A stretch of DNA of 64,000 nucleotides from Streblospio benedicti (taxonomy: Eukaryota > Annelida > Polychaeta > Spionida > Spionidae). How positions within the stretch are numbered: position 1 is the stretch's first letter; the number at the start of each line of letters is the position of its first letter. Positions 39,701 through 51,950 of the stretch are shown in pieces. Below the pieces are notes generated by a model that did no database searches, was not told the DNA's origin, and was given only the letters and a program-made list of their open reading frames with translations. The DNA lies in NCBI GenBank assembly GCA_019095985.1, contig CM032669.1, forward strand, positions 29,786,994 through 29,850,993. The letters are read 5' to 3'. A program made the position numbers and the translations under genes.

Positions 39701-42700
39701 GCCGCGGCATTGCAGAGGTGAGGACCGGTGGCACCCCTCAATACCTGCAAAAGTATATTTAGAGGCCTTACCATTTTGTGACATTTTCATAAATAATTCC
39801 TTTTAATAAAGTATTAGCACAGAAATGGCTTCCCAATAAAACCACATATGATATATGTGTGCGTAACAAGCCCTGAATAGGTGTTATATCTCACCACGAC
39901 TCCCTACTGAAGGGTAACAAGGTGGGAGCTTCTAATCCTAACTGGCACAGTTAAACAGGGCAATCTACTCTGGCAGTCACTTGAAGAGGGCTGTGCGCCA
40001 GTGACCTATCACTAACGTGAATTTTTGTCACACTCTCCACCAGTTTTCACTTTACAAGGTTGTCCGCTTGTATGGGACTAACTTGTGCAATGAAAACTCA
40101 CCCCGCAAAATATCCTGTGTTATCCATGCGATGTTCTTATGCTGTCGATCATCAGCGTTGGTAGCGCCTCTTATAAGTCACACCCGGCGGAGTGGACATC
40201 TGGAATAGGCTTCAGCTGAAAAGAAAGAGTAGTGATCCCCAGGTCTAGGTCTGAAAGAAAGTAACTCTAGGAAAACATTTCACACAAAATCAACACTTAC
40301 ATAGGAAAGTTGCAAACTCACCCATTAATAAGTCTCACAACTCTCTTCGGGTTCACCCGTTTAGAACTCTGACCACGTGGGGGTTACCATTCAACCAAGC
40401 CGGCCATAGACTGAAGTGATACCTACCAGTCTTATCCGACCCATTTACAAAGTGACTTACCACTTGTACTGTTTCCTACAAATGTATAGTTTCAGCAAAC
40501 CGAATTCAAGCTACTTTCACTAACACTTAGAATACTGTCATTAGCTGACAAACGCTGAAAAGAATTCAGTATCCTGCCTGCATATTATCTCACTTTAGAC
40601 CTGAAACAAGCTGAAACCCTGAGCATTTCACATTCGGACATGACTTGCAAGGTGGTTACTTAAGTGGTAGATGGTAAGGTGACCGGGTGCCAATCTCCCC
40701 ACCCCAGTACTGGCTTGACTTGCTCAACATCGAACTTACAGGTACATCGACAGCAGTTGCGATCTACAGCACATGCCTGCCAGGCAGACATCGTATGGGC
40801 CTCGTGTGTTTCCGTAGATTCTATAGATTGTTGCAATATTATATCACCATGCGCACATGCAATGCATAATATGCCAATATTATACATTTGAAACAGCCTG
40901 TAGTCAACAGTGTCGACGCGGTATTTTCACGGGATTTAACCTAAGCCACTTGTGCGGGAGGCCTAAGATGGGGTCTCATTAAAAGAACAGGTCGTTTGTA
41001 TATTGTAACAAAAATCTATATGGTTTAAGGTAGATATTTCAAAGAAACCCCACACCTAGCCCCAATTGCACGCATGAGCGGTTCTTTTCAAGCTTCGTGC
41101 CAGGCAGGTGTGAGCAGTTGTTTTCTGGACTGCAGGTTCCCTCGTGGCTCCCGTAGGCTTGCAGTAGCCCATTCATTTCCATATCAAGGGAATCTTCATG
41201 GGCTGAAGCCTGGTAACCTGGTCATGGCACCAAAGCTGTAAACCTTTTACCCCTGACGCCAGAAAACCAATGATAGCAGGTATTACACACCTGGATTTTT
41301 CATTAACACAGCCGTAGTACAGACAGCCCATAGCCTGCAAATCTGTGGGGGCAGATGCGAGGCCCGCACGTTGCAGGGCCCTACGCAGGGCTCTGCCACA
41401 TACACATAAAGAAGTGGAAAGTTAGTGCTACGGACTTCTAACTAAACTCCCTATTTGTATAGACCTATTACAGATCTGCTGAGGAATACAGATGTGTATC
41501 CTTACAATACCAATTTTGGGCATCATGAGTACATAAATGACCATAGAGGGGTGGGTTGTCAGCCCAGTTACTATAAAACCATTTAAGTATGGGCAACACC
41601 AAGGATGGTGGAAAGGAAAAGCGAAACCAAAAGCCGAATCCCTGCAGCACAGTGCATATACCGTTCTAATGTTTCCTATGAAAGCTCGTTGATTTATACA
41701 ATGCAATTTTGCAAACTACTGATACATTCACACTTTCTGGACATCCTGTTCCAATAGTAGAATCATTGATCCAAGTCTCTCAAAACAAATTCACATTTTT
41801 CAATGTGATTGTTTCAAAAAAATGTGCAGAAACTTTACGTTCACTAAAAGGGTTATCTATGAGGTATAGAACTTTCAAACCTACAGACACATACTGTTGT
41901 CTAAGTAGCCCTCCTTTGTAATTTTCCGATTTGATATCTATAAACAGTTGTATGTGTTACTCTGATGGATTGACTCATCGTTGTCCGATGAATGTCTTCT
42001 CTCCTGCACCTATGTGTCTGATGTTTGTGTCTGGGATGACTGATCAGGCCAATGCGTGAAGCGCAGCTCTGATGACAGTCTCCACAGACAAATGGTGAGC
42101 CTCCAACTTGTGGAACACTTGAAGCAACATGATGGCAACCCTCATCGCATCTACTACGCCAGAGTGTGCGCTCCATGACAGTGGTCCCAAAGGTTTGAGG
42201 GGCGATGTCGTAACTTTTAGAGTTGCATGAAGTACATCCTTATATCTTTTCCTTCCTTTCCTGTCCTTCTCGTGATCTTTTTCCTGATGACAGCTCACCG
42301 AACATAAGGGCCTTCGGAATTCTTTCTGGGCCCATGCGCACTACATGTCCGACCCAGCGTAATTGAGCATGCAAACTCATGGCTTCAACACTGGATATAC
42401 CACAGAGATCTAACACATCAGTATTTGCAGTTCTGTCAGTCCAAGATAACTTGCACAGTTTTCTAAGAAAAAAATATGTTTGTGTTAATCGAGTTACTAA
42501 AAAACGTTATAAGCAGCCTCATCGGGGACCAACTTCTGAAATGTTGGTATTGTAGCTGTTTTTTGTGATGTTAAAGACTCATTTTTGGGCCATGGAAAAT
42601 ATTAGAATCGCTTAAAACGCAAACTTTGAGAGTTCACAGCTATGGGGCCTTACACAGTGTGAAAGTTTCACCATTATTGCAGTATTGTAGCTTACCGTCA

Positions 42701-42792
42701 TGGTTTTGAGAACTGTAACACCAGACCGCATTCATCATTAGCAGCAGCAGCGATAGAAGTAGCGGCACGAAAAGTGTTCCTCCTGCGGCCAT
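36800..42792 (-). CDS. Somatomedin-B domain plus seven-transmembrane receptor (family B / methuselah-adhesion-like)
   Basis: Three coding exons: 42,792-42,696, 39,744-39,622 and 38,982-36,800, phases 1 and 1, giving 800 residues. Residues 1-26 form a signal peptide (FVPLLLSLLLLMMNAVWC). C37-C84 is a somatomedin-B domain split across the second intron, with PLQCRGCAEFACG, CSCSALCVIHGDCCPDF and a final Cys. Residues 85 to about 520 form a Cys- and N-glycosylation-rich ectodomain. Residues about 523-770 hold seven hydrophobic helices, including LAIIMGLTWLFGFLG (TM6) and WYVFICLCGLQGMFM (TM7), typical of secretin-family receptors. No HL(S/T)-type GPCR proteolysis site was seen before TM1. It is a plasma-membrane receptor, ligand unknown. 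An in-frame ATG at 42,828 could add 12 residues; 42,792 was chosen because the hydrophobic core then follows at once. The cytoplasmic tail is short, about 30 residues. Confidence 0.88.
39360..39520. repeat. C-run dispersed repeat with CTGGATCTGCC end, intergenic
   Basis: It has the same modules as 11,505-11,655 (CATTTTCGTAGGGTTTTTGA, CTTAAGTGCGCC, long C-runs, AAAACTGGATCTGCC) in the opposite orientation for the central part. It lies in the 639-bp intron of the receptor gene (38,983-39,621). Confidence 0.55.
39900..40530 (-). repeat. Dispersed repeat, copy A (partner at 53,668-54,245, inverted)
   Basis: Long stretches match the second copy in reverse, for example AGTTTTCACTTTACAAGGT, GTGACCTATCACTAACG and GCTTCAGCTGAAAAGAAAG. 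It lies in the second intron of the receptor gene. No open frame and no terminal repeats seen. Copy A has an extra stretch near 40,370-40,450 that copy B lacks. Confidence 0.75.
41990..42465 (-). mobile_element. 3' fragment of a non-LTR (LINE) reverse transcriptase ORF
   Basis: The minus strand reads FLRKLCKLSWTDRTANTDVL, then QLRWVGHVVRMGPERIPKAL, FGELSSGKRSREGQE, RKRYKDVLHATLK and finally a Cys/His segment with CASRIGLISH. These are the usual conserved blocks at the C-terminus of LINE ORF2 proteins common in invertebrates. The frame changes between GKRSREGQ and RKRYKDV and again before the Cys/His end. Only the last part of the ORF is present, so it is a dead 5'-truncated copy inside the receptor gene's second intron. 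Confidence 0.75.
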
Positions 42793-43039
42793 CGAAGCAG
42801 ATTGTAGTGTACCAACCACCGAGAACAACCTGCGTCGAAGAATGCTTTCTATTGCTTTTCACTTGGTTTTAACTCATAATTATTGTAACCCGACCTCAGT
42901 TCCGCTGAAAGCTCTCGGGTCAAGTTATCTGAGGATTTGTAATGGCACTTGTTGTTTGTGACTGTCTGTCTCAATGTCTCAATTTCAGAATGTGTCATAA
43001 TTGCAGTTAATGTGGGCTCGTGTCTTAATACACCCATTA

Positions 43040-43260
43040 GGCTCTACATGGGGTCCTGGGGTCCTGAAATAACTGTCTTGGTGTATTTTTAAAGACTGTT
43101 CAGCAAAGTTATCGTATCAATTTTTATCCTGGTGTCCGTGTATAAGAAATGAGCATGTGTCCATAGATAAAGATTCCCAACTGTGTCATTTTACATGTAA
43201 CAGTTGCTCAAAAACGGCCGCGTCTCCGTGTCACTTTCAGCCCATGTAGGGGCCCTACCT
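43040..43260. repeat. Dispersed CTACATGGGGTCCT / GGCCGYGTC repeat
   Basis: Modules CTACATGGGGTCCTG, TGTCCGTGTATAAGAAAT, GCTCAAAAACGGCCGCGTC and GTGTCACTTTCAGCCCATG recur at 48,065-48,245. Shorter versions are at 19,975-20,115, 51,265-51,325 and 6,385-6,440. Origin unknown. Confidence 0.55.
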
Positions 43261-43781
43261 ATGATACCTTATGATGAGAATGTCATGAAATTTCAATGCG
43301 ATGTGGCGAGATCTTCAATGTGATTGCAACCTCTATGATATCACAACATATCAATGTCAGCATTCAATTTCTTGCTTAGATCAGACTTTATCAGTGCAAA
43401 TTATTTCGTGCTGAATTGATAAGTATTAACGCACATGTCTTGCTCAATCAATTCATTTCATTTCACTTGAGTCGCATTCGACCTGTGAATCATGGCATAT
43501 TATACTGTCTATTAAATCTTTGGGGTGGGGATGCAGTTTCAAACGAGAAACATGTGCCATTACCTAACCACTTTAAGCACTAAGGTCCTACTATATAAAA
43601 AAGTGTTTGATAACATGAGGACCGGTTGCTCTCGGGGATCACGTGTTCTCAGGCCACGTTATGATGTCTTAAAGAATTGAATTCAACCGCTCTTTTCCAA
43701 ATGCAAATATGCAAATTCGCTTACTCTGATTTTGATTGGCTGCAGATTCCGGTAAGTTTTTTTCATTTTCTCCACGGCATT

Positions 43782-44245
43782 GTAGGAATTGACCACGAGA
43801 TTGGAGTGTCAATCGCAAAATTGGGCATGCTGACGTCTGATTTACCCGAACGAAGTGAGGGTAAATCAGACGTCAGCATGCTCAATTTTGCGATTGACAC
43901 GGCAATCGAGTGATCAATCACCATTCTATCATGACTAAAATCCATTTTATTTTAAAATAAATCATATTATAACATTCAACATTCAAGTCAATTTCGTTTG
44001 TTTTGAGCGCGCGGAGACGTCAATTCCTACAGTTTTGAGCGCGCGGAGGCGTTAGTCTAAACTGTTGATCTCCGCAACAACGAAACACGTCTTGCTACGT
44101 CAGCGGCTGTATTGATATTGTGAGGAGATTAGACTAGCGCCGTGGGGGTTTTTTGGGAGCGTGTTTTCCATCGCAAAATTGAGCACGGAGATTGACCAAT
44201 CAGCGTGGGTTATTGGCGGTGATTTTTGCACGGAATGATAGAATG
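43782..44245 (+). mobile_element. Multi-hairpin MITE, copy 1
   Basis: It begins GTAGGAATTGACCACGAGAT and ends CACGGAATGATAGAATG. Near the start, a stem of about 41 bp (CGCAAAATTGGGCATGCTGA and inverse) folds around a GAACGAAGT loop. A second inverted region surrounds GTTAGTCTAAACTG..AGATTAGACTAGCGCC. It is non-coding. The matching copy 2 lies 16 kb away in opposite orientation. Confidence 0.85.
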
Positions 44246-44429
44246 ATAAATGATGTTGAGAGCAGAATGAATGCCAAGATCGATGATGCATTAAGTATTA
44301 TTAAGTATCGACTAGTGTACGTAAGCCGCCAGAGAGAAGATGACAGAATATCTAACACGTTGATGAAACTGCTTAATCAACTGCTTCTGCGTCTATCTGA
44401 AATTTATAGTCTACTATACCCTCTGCTTT

Positions 44430-44655
44430 ATTGACTTTACATTTTCACCAGGCCATTGGCATCCTTGTCACACTATAATTTCTTGAACTCCCTGGGTAAT
44501 ATACAGCACATCCCAACCGTAGTGCAGACGTGCTAATCATACACATGAGCGTTCATTCGCCTGGCCTGTACCTATCTCACGTGTATGTACCACAGAGCAG
44601 CATGCACCACTATCGAGGGATGAGTTTACTCAAAACCCACCACAAGATAGCACTG
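44430..44655 (-). mobile_element. SINE copy (main family), degraded
   Basis: ACCAGGCCATTGGCATCCTT, CGCCTGGCCTGTACCTATCT and GAGGGATGAGTTTACTCAAA follow in the order of the reverse-oriented full-length SINE. The tRNA head is lost. Confidence 0.6.
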
Positions 44656-45734
44656 AGACACGCACCCACGCATCACGTGCACAGCACGTGGGTGGTAAAA
44701 GATGGTACCTGGATGGCAACACATCATATAGCATTATCATTACTGTCGCATGTAATGCTTCTATTAAATGTAAAATTCTGGATAATAGCCTGTCAGCCGT
44801 GTTCTGCACCTATACGCTATGATGGGTGGTAAATTGAGATATAATGCTCTTTAAGTTTATGAAATGAGGTCACCTGTTGTTCTATGGATTTGTCTTTTAT
44901 TTGTCTCTCTGAATTTGTTTCATTTTCTATTCGTGCTGGAATAGTGTGTTCTTGATTCATAACACTGGGTTTGTTTTCCGGGATACGGCATCTTTTTCAA
45001 CTTGACATCAGCTATCCTGTTATCAACAACTGCTTAATTTGAGCATGGACATTACAATTATTATAATCACAATTATGAATTACGGGTAAATTAGCAAAAC
45101 TATATACATGCTAATATATTTGCTATATATTTATTTGATAATATTTTATTTATATTCTAACAGTAATATATCTATTAGCCCTATATAAAGTAGTATAGAT
45201 TAATCCTAATACATCTTCTAATTCACTAATGATTATTGATAATACAATTAGGTCTATAGAAGCAATATTTAGCATACGTATATTTATCAATATAATATTA
45301 TAAACAATAATACAATGATATCTACATAGTACATATTCAAGTGGGCTACAACAGACTTGCCGGTGTTCTTTTATAGCCTATTGTGGCTGTTTCTAAATTG
45401 GCTCATTTAAAATGCAATAATACATTTCCGTCATAGAATTTGTCAAAATATGTCAAAATGGGCGTATTTGTGAATTAAATGGCATTTCTTTTAAAGAAAA
45501 GCAGTCATGTTATTTCATTGCACGTTGACTGATTGTCATAGTCAACATTCTGTTTCCATTGGATAAATTGCATTCTACTGTTTAGTATGTTAGAGACGCT
45601 GCAATTACTTGTGAAGTAAGGATTTTGTGGATATGTTCACGTATACATACATCTCACACAGGTGTAGTTAATTGTAACTACATTAGAAAGTGTGTTTATT
45701 TACAGTCGCAATTTACGGTTATTGTGCTCTATCG

Positions 45735-46085
45735 ACCTAACAGTCACACCAGGTCATTGGCATCCTTGTCGCGCATTATCTCTCTCAACTCCCGGGGGAA
45801 CGTACAGCACGTTGCATCTGTAACACTAGTCTTTCAAAAGACCTTATATCTAATAGTTTTTATTTCTATTATTACATAAACCACTCGTGTCAACGAGCAA
45901 GTACAATTGTGACGGCCTCTAGCTCCTTAATGTCACATCATTTAAAGGCCTTGAGATAGGCTACTGTAACACTAAAATGCTTATCACTAACATTAGCGTT
46001 TGTTCGTCATGCCTGTACCTATCTAACGAGTCTACAGACCAGCACCTGTTAGAGATGAGTTTGCTCGATACCCACCGCCAGACCA
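45735..46085 (-). mobile_element. SINE copy (main family), split by extra sequence
   Basis: CACACCAGGTCATTGGCATC begins the copy, and CCTGTACCTATCTAACGAG with GATGAGTTTGCTCGATACCC ends it. About 140 bp of unrelated sequence lies between. Confidence 0.55.
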
Positions 46086-46711
46086 CGAGAACAGTCTGTT
46101 AAATGTGCAGATCATTGAAGCGTGGTATAAGTGTGTTTCAAGTTTGTTACATACTTGCACGTCGGTTGATTCTACTGGCAGATCCAGTATTCTGGAAAGG
46201 GGATCATAAGCAGTGTACGTTAATGGTCCCGTAAAATTCAAACCTCGCAAATATATAATTTAAAAAAAAAGATAAAGAATGAAAAGTATTAAACAGGTAA
46301 GAAGTGTCCACATAGGCACGTGTCTGTATAAAGCAAGTGTTCATATAGACATGCGATCTTTAGAAGGGTGTGTTCATATAGACATGAGTCCTTGAAAAGG
46401 ACGTGCTCACATGCATACGTTTCACTGTAGTAATGAAACCATAGCTGGTTCAACATCTGCTGTCACTGGCAATCTATTGCCAGCCGCCCTCGTTACGTAC
46501 CCCATTACTTCCCATTGAGTTTGCATTTTCTATGCTTTTGTGACCTTCAGGCTAACGTCATCGCAGATTTTGTCTACTTTTTCATCATTTCAAAACGACG
46601 ACTTTTCGCTGAGAATGACAAGTTATAATGGCTATCGTCGGGCGGGAACCTCACCCCCACCCCCACCCCAATCACCACCACCATCACCACCACACACACT
46701 ACCAAAATAAA

Positions 46712-47030
46712 TGTAAATGTGGCGGTTTATAGTCTTGATCCTAGTATTGGTCTCACGACTTTACTGTTTACACCAGGTCATTGGCACACTTGTCAATCAA
46801 TTCATCATTTCTCAAATACAGAAGCACATTCAAGCCACAATGTTAATCACTCACACAATCTTTCAAACCCGGTTACCTGTACCTAATTAACGTATAGGTG
46901 CCACAGAGCAGTGTGCCACTATCTAAGAATGAGTTTGCTCAACACTCACCACCAGACCCGACCGGCAACTGAACCCACCACCTTCTGGTCTCGAGTCCAA
47001 ATCTCTATCCACTCAGCAGCAGAAACACAC
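46712..47030 (-). mobile_element. tRNA-derived SINE (main family), near full length
   Basis: It runs from ATGTGGCGGTTTATAGTCTT through GAGTTTGCTCAACACTCACC to a head with CAACTGAACCCACCACCTTC, the complement of a diverged B box. The A-box complement is near 47,005-47,020. Confidence 0.75.
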
Positions 47031-47093
47031 ATCAAGTGTTAAAGCACGAGCAGATCCAGTAAGGCTCCGTGGGCGCATGTCACGGGAGCTATT

Positions 47094-47214
47094 TTTAGAG
47101 AAATCTATGCATGTGCGAGGGGCAAGGAGGAGCCCTACCCGTGTAGGCTGGCCTAAACCATTCGGCTCCGCATTGCCCCTCGTGCATGCATGCATATATT
47201 TCTCCATAAATACT
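47094..47214. mobile_element. Small hairpin element
   Basis: GAGAAATCTATGCATGTGCG then AGGGGCAA on the left, with TTGCCCCT then CGTGCATGCATGCATATATT on the right, form arms of about 33 bp. The spacer is about 55 bp. Confidence 0.6.
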
Positions 47215-48961
47215 TGGTAGCTTAGTGGCATGTGCGACAAAACAAAATGGCCACCATTTTAAAGATGGTGAGAGCACTTCCGTTTCCGTTTCTGCTGAAA
47301 ATGACGTGCGTCACATTACACCTTAAACTTCCATTAATCCTCAATTGAGACACGATATTTGAGTGTTGTTCTATTTTCTACAGTAATTCACGAGCAGTGG
47401 CTCGCTTCCGGTCAGTGAAAGGGTTCTCCAATTAGGTGTAGCAAGGTGCGCGTTAATTTACACCATTGTTCAAACGCACTAGTATCATTTGAACTGCTAA
47501 TTGTACTGTTTGTTGCGTCAATTTCTTGAACGCTGGAAACTAGGGAAATCATTAGTGTAAGTTCCCATTGTCTTTGTGGTGTATTTTCTTTCTATGCCAT
47601 TTTAATATCAAATATCAAACAAGTCACTTTTTTAATCAATTTGACAGCTTCAACTCTAAAGAGCGCTAATCATACAATACATAATACATGTGTATGAGAT
47701 AACTATGACAAGGCTATTTACAAATCTGTTTTATGACATATTATTTTTTGACAGTCCATTAATGTTGACATTCCATTAATGTTATATTTTATTCTATTAC
47801 CTTAGTTATAAAGCATATCGTTGGGCGTTAAACTTGTGCAGTATATCGATACTTACTTTTCTCTTATATTAAATTACAAACCTCATTACTAGGATATACT
47901 GTTGATCAATTTCTTAGGTGTCAACCACGCCAAGTAGAGGCAATCTAAACAGTTTGTTAGATATATTACGTATTCATATGGGTGTGCCTCTATAAGTGAG
48001 AGGGGCTTTATCATTTCTGATTCATCGTTTCATTAGAGGTGCGGGTGCCTGGAAAGGGTTCTACGTGGAGCTACATGGGGTCCTAAAATAAGTGCCGAGT
48101 CTCTGCTTCTTTTTAAGACTTTTCAAAAAGGTCCAATGTCACTTGTTCTTATGGTGTTCATGTATAAGAAATTTATGCGCGTATGCCCGAGGTCCGGAGC
48201 TCAAAAACGCCTTGTCACTTTCAGACCGTGGTGTAGGGCCTCCTGGACGATGTTCACCATGAGAAACATATATAAACAATTTTTGCTCAAAAGTTGGTTT
48301 TGATGAATTGATTGATAGTTAGGTAAGGTTAATGAATACAGTGATTGTTATTGTTCTCCGACAGAGGCACGCTAGACTTGGAGAGAAAAACTCAACAACA
48401 ACAAAATCCCCAACAAAAGTCAATACTTACTCCAATATGACAATGAATGTAGTTGTATGTACATTTGAGCATCCGAATGTGTGTGATACACATCAGCTTA
48501 GTACTGCATGTACTATAAGACAATATCACCATGCTCGATGAATAGGTACCACAGTGGTAGTGGTCCTGGGTGTGAATCCAGGCTATAGACTTGGAGAAAG
48601 AATCCTCTAACGGCAACGCAGTAATTGAATGATAATTGGTCACACACACATGACCACCGCGCTTTTAACAATGGGAAGTCAACTTCATAAAAAGTACGTG
48701 TTGACTAATTGAGTAGGCCTAATAGGTCCTTAGCATGCAGGAAATCACATGTCCTTGGATTAACCTGCACCATGTGTCCGGACTTAACGCAGACCATAAT
48801 GAAATACAACAATGAAAAAATGAAAAAAAAAATGATATTGAGATCATGTACCCCAGCATCGTGTGGTGGGTTTGTATACGTGCACTATATTTATCATGCA
48901 CTCATCTAATGCCTGGTGGGTGTATATACGAGAGCACTATATTTGCCATGCGATAAACGCA

Positions 48962-51950
48962 TCTAATGCCTATTCCACCGCAAGGTGGGTCACATTCTAC
49001 GACCAAAACGCATAGAAAAACGTGAGGATCCGTGCGTATGCGGTTTTTCAAAGCAGTACGGTGGCCGCAGTACCATGACATGGTCTGACCGTAAGAGGCA
49101 GTGCGTAGACCTTACGCCGCGCATAATTAGCGGTTTAGACGCATCACACAAATACAGCACTGGCGCCGTAGAGATCCACGTAAAATGCCGCACTTTAGTA
49201 AGGGCACATTCCACCTTGCGGCGGTGGTCGTCTACAGCCTGTCTATTGCCAAAAACGGCGTTATCCGCATGCATTGACAAAACGTACAGTTGATCCACAT
49301 ACGCACGGGCCCGTGCATTATGCGGCACAGGGAGGTACGTTTTTAAACGCAGAGGATCAACCGCATAGAACGCACGGTGGCGACCGCACGCAAATGAAGT
49401 TTGGGATCCGCACGTTCATGGTAAAGAACACTTCCACCGCAAGGTTACAGACCAAAACGTGCGAGTACCTCTGCGTTTCAAGGTCTGACCGTACGGGATG
49501 GCAGTGCGTCGTGAAGTTTTGCTTTTTTCTGCGGCCACCGTGACGGCCTTTGAAAAACGACCGCACTGTGCACTCACGGATCAAGGTTTCTGTGCGTTTT
49601 TGGTCGTAGAGAGGATTTACCCGCACGTTGTCGGCACAGATACAGTACTGGGGCCGTGCGTTGCCTGCATGTACCATGAACGTGCGGATCCCGTACGTTT
49701 TTGAACATGTAATCACACGGTGCGTAGGACGCTATAGTGTAAGCTATACGCGAGTGCATCGCACGTTCTATGCGGCTATGGCGTTTTCTGAAGAGCACGG
49801 CCACCTCAATAAAAACCACTGCCCAACTGTAGCCGACTCGGTATAATCACGTCCTACGCACGCACGGAGCCCATGGTGCGTATGTGCCTGCATGTGCCGA
49901 AACGTGTTTGCGTTTAACTTTGTCAATGACGTTGGTCGGAAAACGCCGTAGACGCCCGCAGTACCTCACTGATCACGCCTTTTGGCGGCGACCATTGCGG
50001 TGGAATGTGCCCCTCGCAAGGTGGAATGTGCCCGCATCGCTTTTTGTTGTACGCCAGTACAACGCACGTTCGATCCAAGTTGATCTCACGGCCACCTCAA
50101 TAAAAATCATTCCCTGTGCCGAAGCACTCATAACGCATTTTAAGTCAAAAGCTGATGAAGACAACAAAGTAACCAATTAACTTAATTGACAAAGTGCGAT
50201 CCCCTGTCGAGTGGTGGAGTATCTTAATGAATTGTGACTTAATATTTATATGTCACTTAAGGAAAAGTTGTCCCAACTGCATGTACAACTAAAAGGGAAT
50301 CTATATTTAATTTTGAAGACTAACTCCAAGGTCGAAGTGAATAATTGAAATGTCCAAGGTCTTTAAAATCTGTTAGACGGCTAGGTGGCTTTTGCCGAAT
50401 AGAAATCACATTAAAGCGATGAACTCGGCAGCACGCGGCAGGACGTTTCAGCCAATATCAATATCAAATGCAAGTTGCCACGCTGCAGTGTGGGTTTTGA
50501 CACTTACTGTCACCAAATTGTGTCTGAGTTTGTCTGCGTATGACCAATGGTACACTAAAATTGTCTTCTAGAACTTTAATCATGGTGTGCGAAAGATTAC
50601 GATCAGTTAATTACAATTATTAAAGCATTGTAGTTTTTACCAATAAATGACTCGGGAATGGGTTATAAGGAAGTGGGATATACAAAAAAGGCTCCCAACA
50701 AGTGGTAAGTGGGAAAAAGGAATATCCCCAAAAAGATTGTAGTTTATCAGGGCAATGGGATGTCGGGAAAAGGTTTGAAAATTGTGGGATGGGGGGAAAG
50801 GACACGAAAGTGTGGTGTATGAAATAATGTAAAACAAAATAGAGTAATGTGGGATTTCTTGCCTACCCCCAAAGGCAGTTTTAGGCATGGTATTAACCAT
50901 AGATTGATCTGTCTACGACCCAGACGTATGTGTGTGTATATATAGGCAATGTCCTCATTAGCTGTGGGGTGGATTTCAAAACACCCATCAATTATGCATC
51001 TTTGTTGTGCAATTCAATGTTTATATATCTGTTTTAAACTGTTTTAATGTTGTGTGTGTGAGCAAAAGTAGATACACCTCTGTATGTGTGTGTTTATATC
51101 AAAAATATTGTTCATAGAACACTTAATGTGTATTGTCTTGTTGGGATTTGTAGAACCATTGAGATCACTATTGACTATTTAACCATAATGCTGTGAAGAT
51201 ATGTATATAGCATATGACGCTGTTGATAAAAAAAATCTTAACAAGGTTCTAAGAGGTGCACATACACCTGTACAACTCTACATGGGTTAAATGTGACAAG
51301 GCGACACGGCCGTGTTTTAGCAATTTTTCCCATTAAGGGCGACGCATTGAAAACCCTCACCCACACGAGACCGTGGCATGAAGCGAGGGGCACATTCCAT
51401 CTTGCTGGCGTGTTCGCCCGAAGGTGTGTTGAGGTCTGCGGCGTCTACGACGTTTTCCGCACGGAGTGACAAGAGGACAGTTGTGGGCACATACGCACGG
51501 GCGCCGTGCATTATGAGTGCGTCGGCACTGGGAATGGTTTTGTTGAGGTGGCCGTGAGATCAACATGCATAGAACGTGCGTTGTTCTCACGTATAACTTG
51601 CGCTCTACGCACTGTGTGATTACTTAAAGCGCGACATTTATACGTTCATGTTACAGAGAACGCACTGCGCCGGCACTGTACCTTTACCGACAACGTGCAG
51701 CTAAATCCTCTGTACTTATACCGCAATTACCGCAACGTCTCCGCACTGCCTCGTTATGGTCAGACCATGACGTAGGGTGGTCGTAGAAGTTTCGCATGCC
51801 AAACTTCTTCTGCGGCCACCGTACGTCATGTCCTGAAAAAACCCACGTTTGCCGCACTGCACACTCACGGTTCGTTACGATCTCCTTGCGTTTTGGGTCG
51901 TAGACTGGCTGTAGACCCACCTTGCGGTGGAATGTGTCCTAGGCATTAGA
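48962..51950. mobile_element. CpG-rich inverted-repeat element, about 3.0 kb
   Basis: The outer ends TCTAATGCCT and AGGCATTAGA are inverted and followed inward on both sides by CACCGCAAGGTGGGTC-type sequence. The arms (about 48,962-50,170 and 51,345-51,950, inverted) are CpG-dense and built from repeated modules such as CACGGCCACCTCAATAAAAA, CCGCACGTTGTCGG and GGTCTGACCGTA, present two or more times within the left arm alone. The 50,170-51,345 core is AT-rich and unrelated, with a purine-rich tract. No credible protein: open frames occur on both strands over the same bases. Confidence 0.65.

Noticed and set aside
48985-49846. Several overlapping frames of 70-119 residues on both strands
   Set aside because: They come from a CpG-rich repeat that depletes stop codons; no conserved motif, and both strands are open over the same bases.
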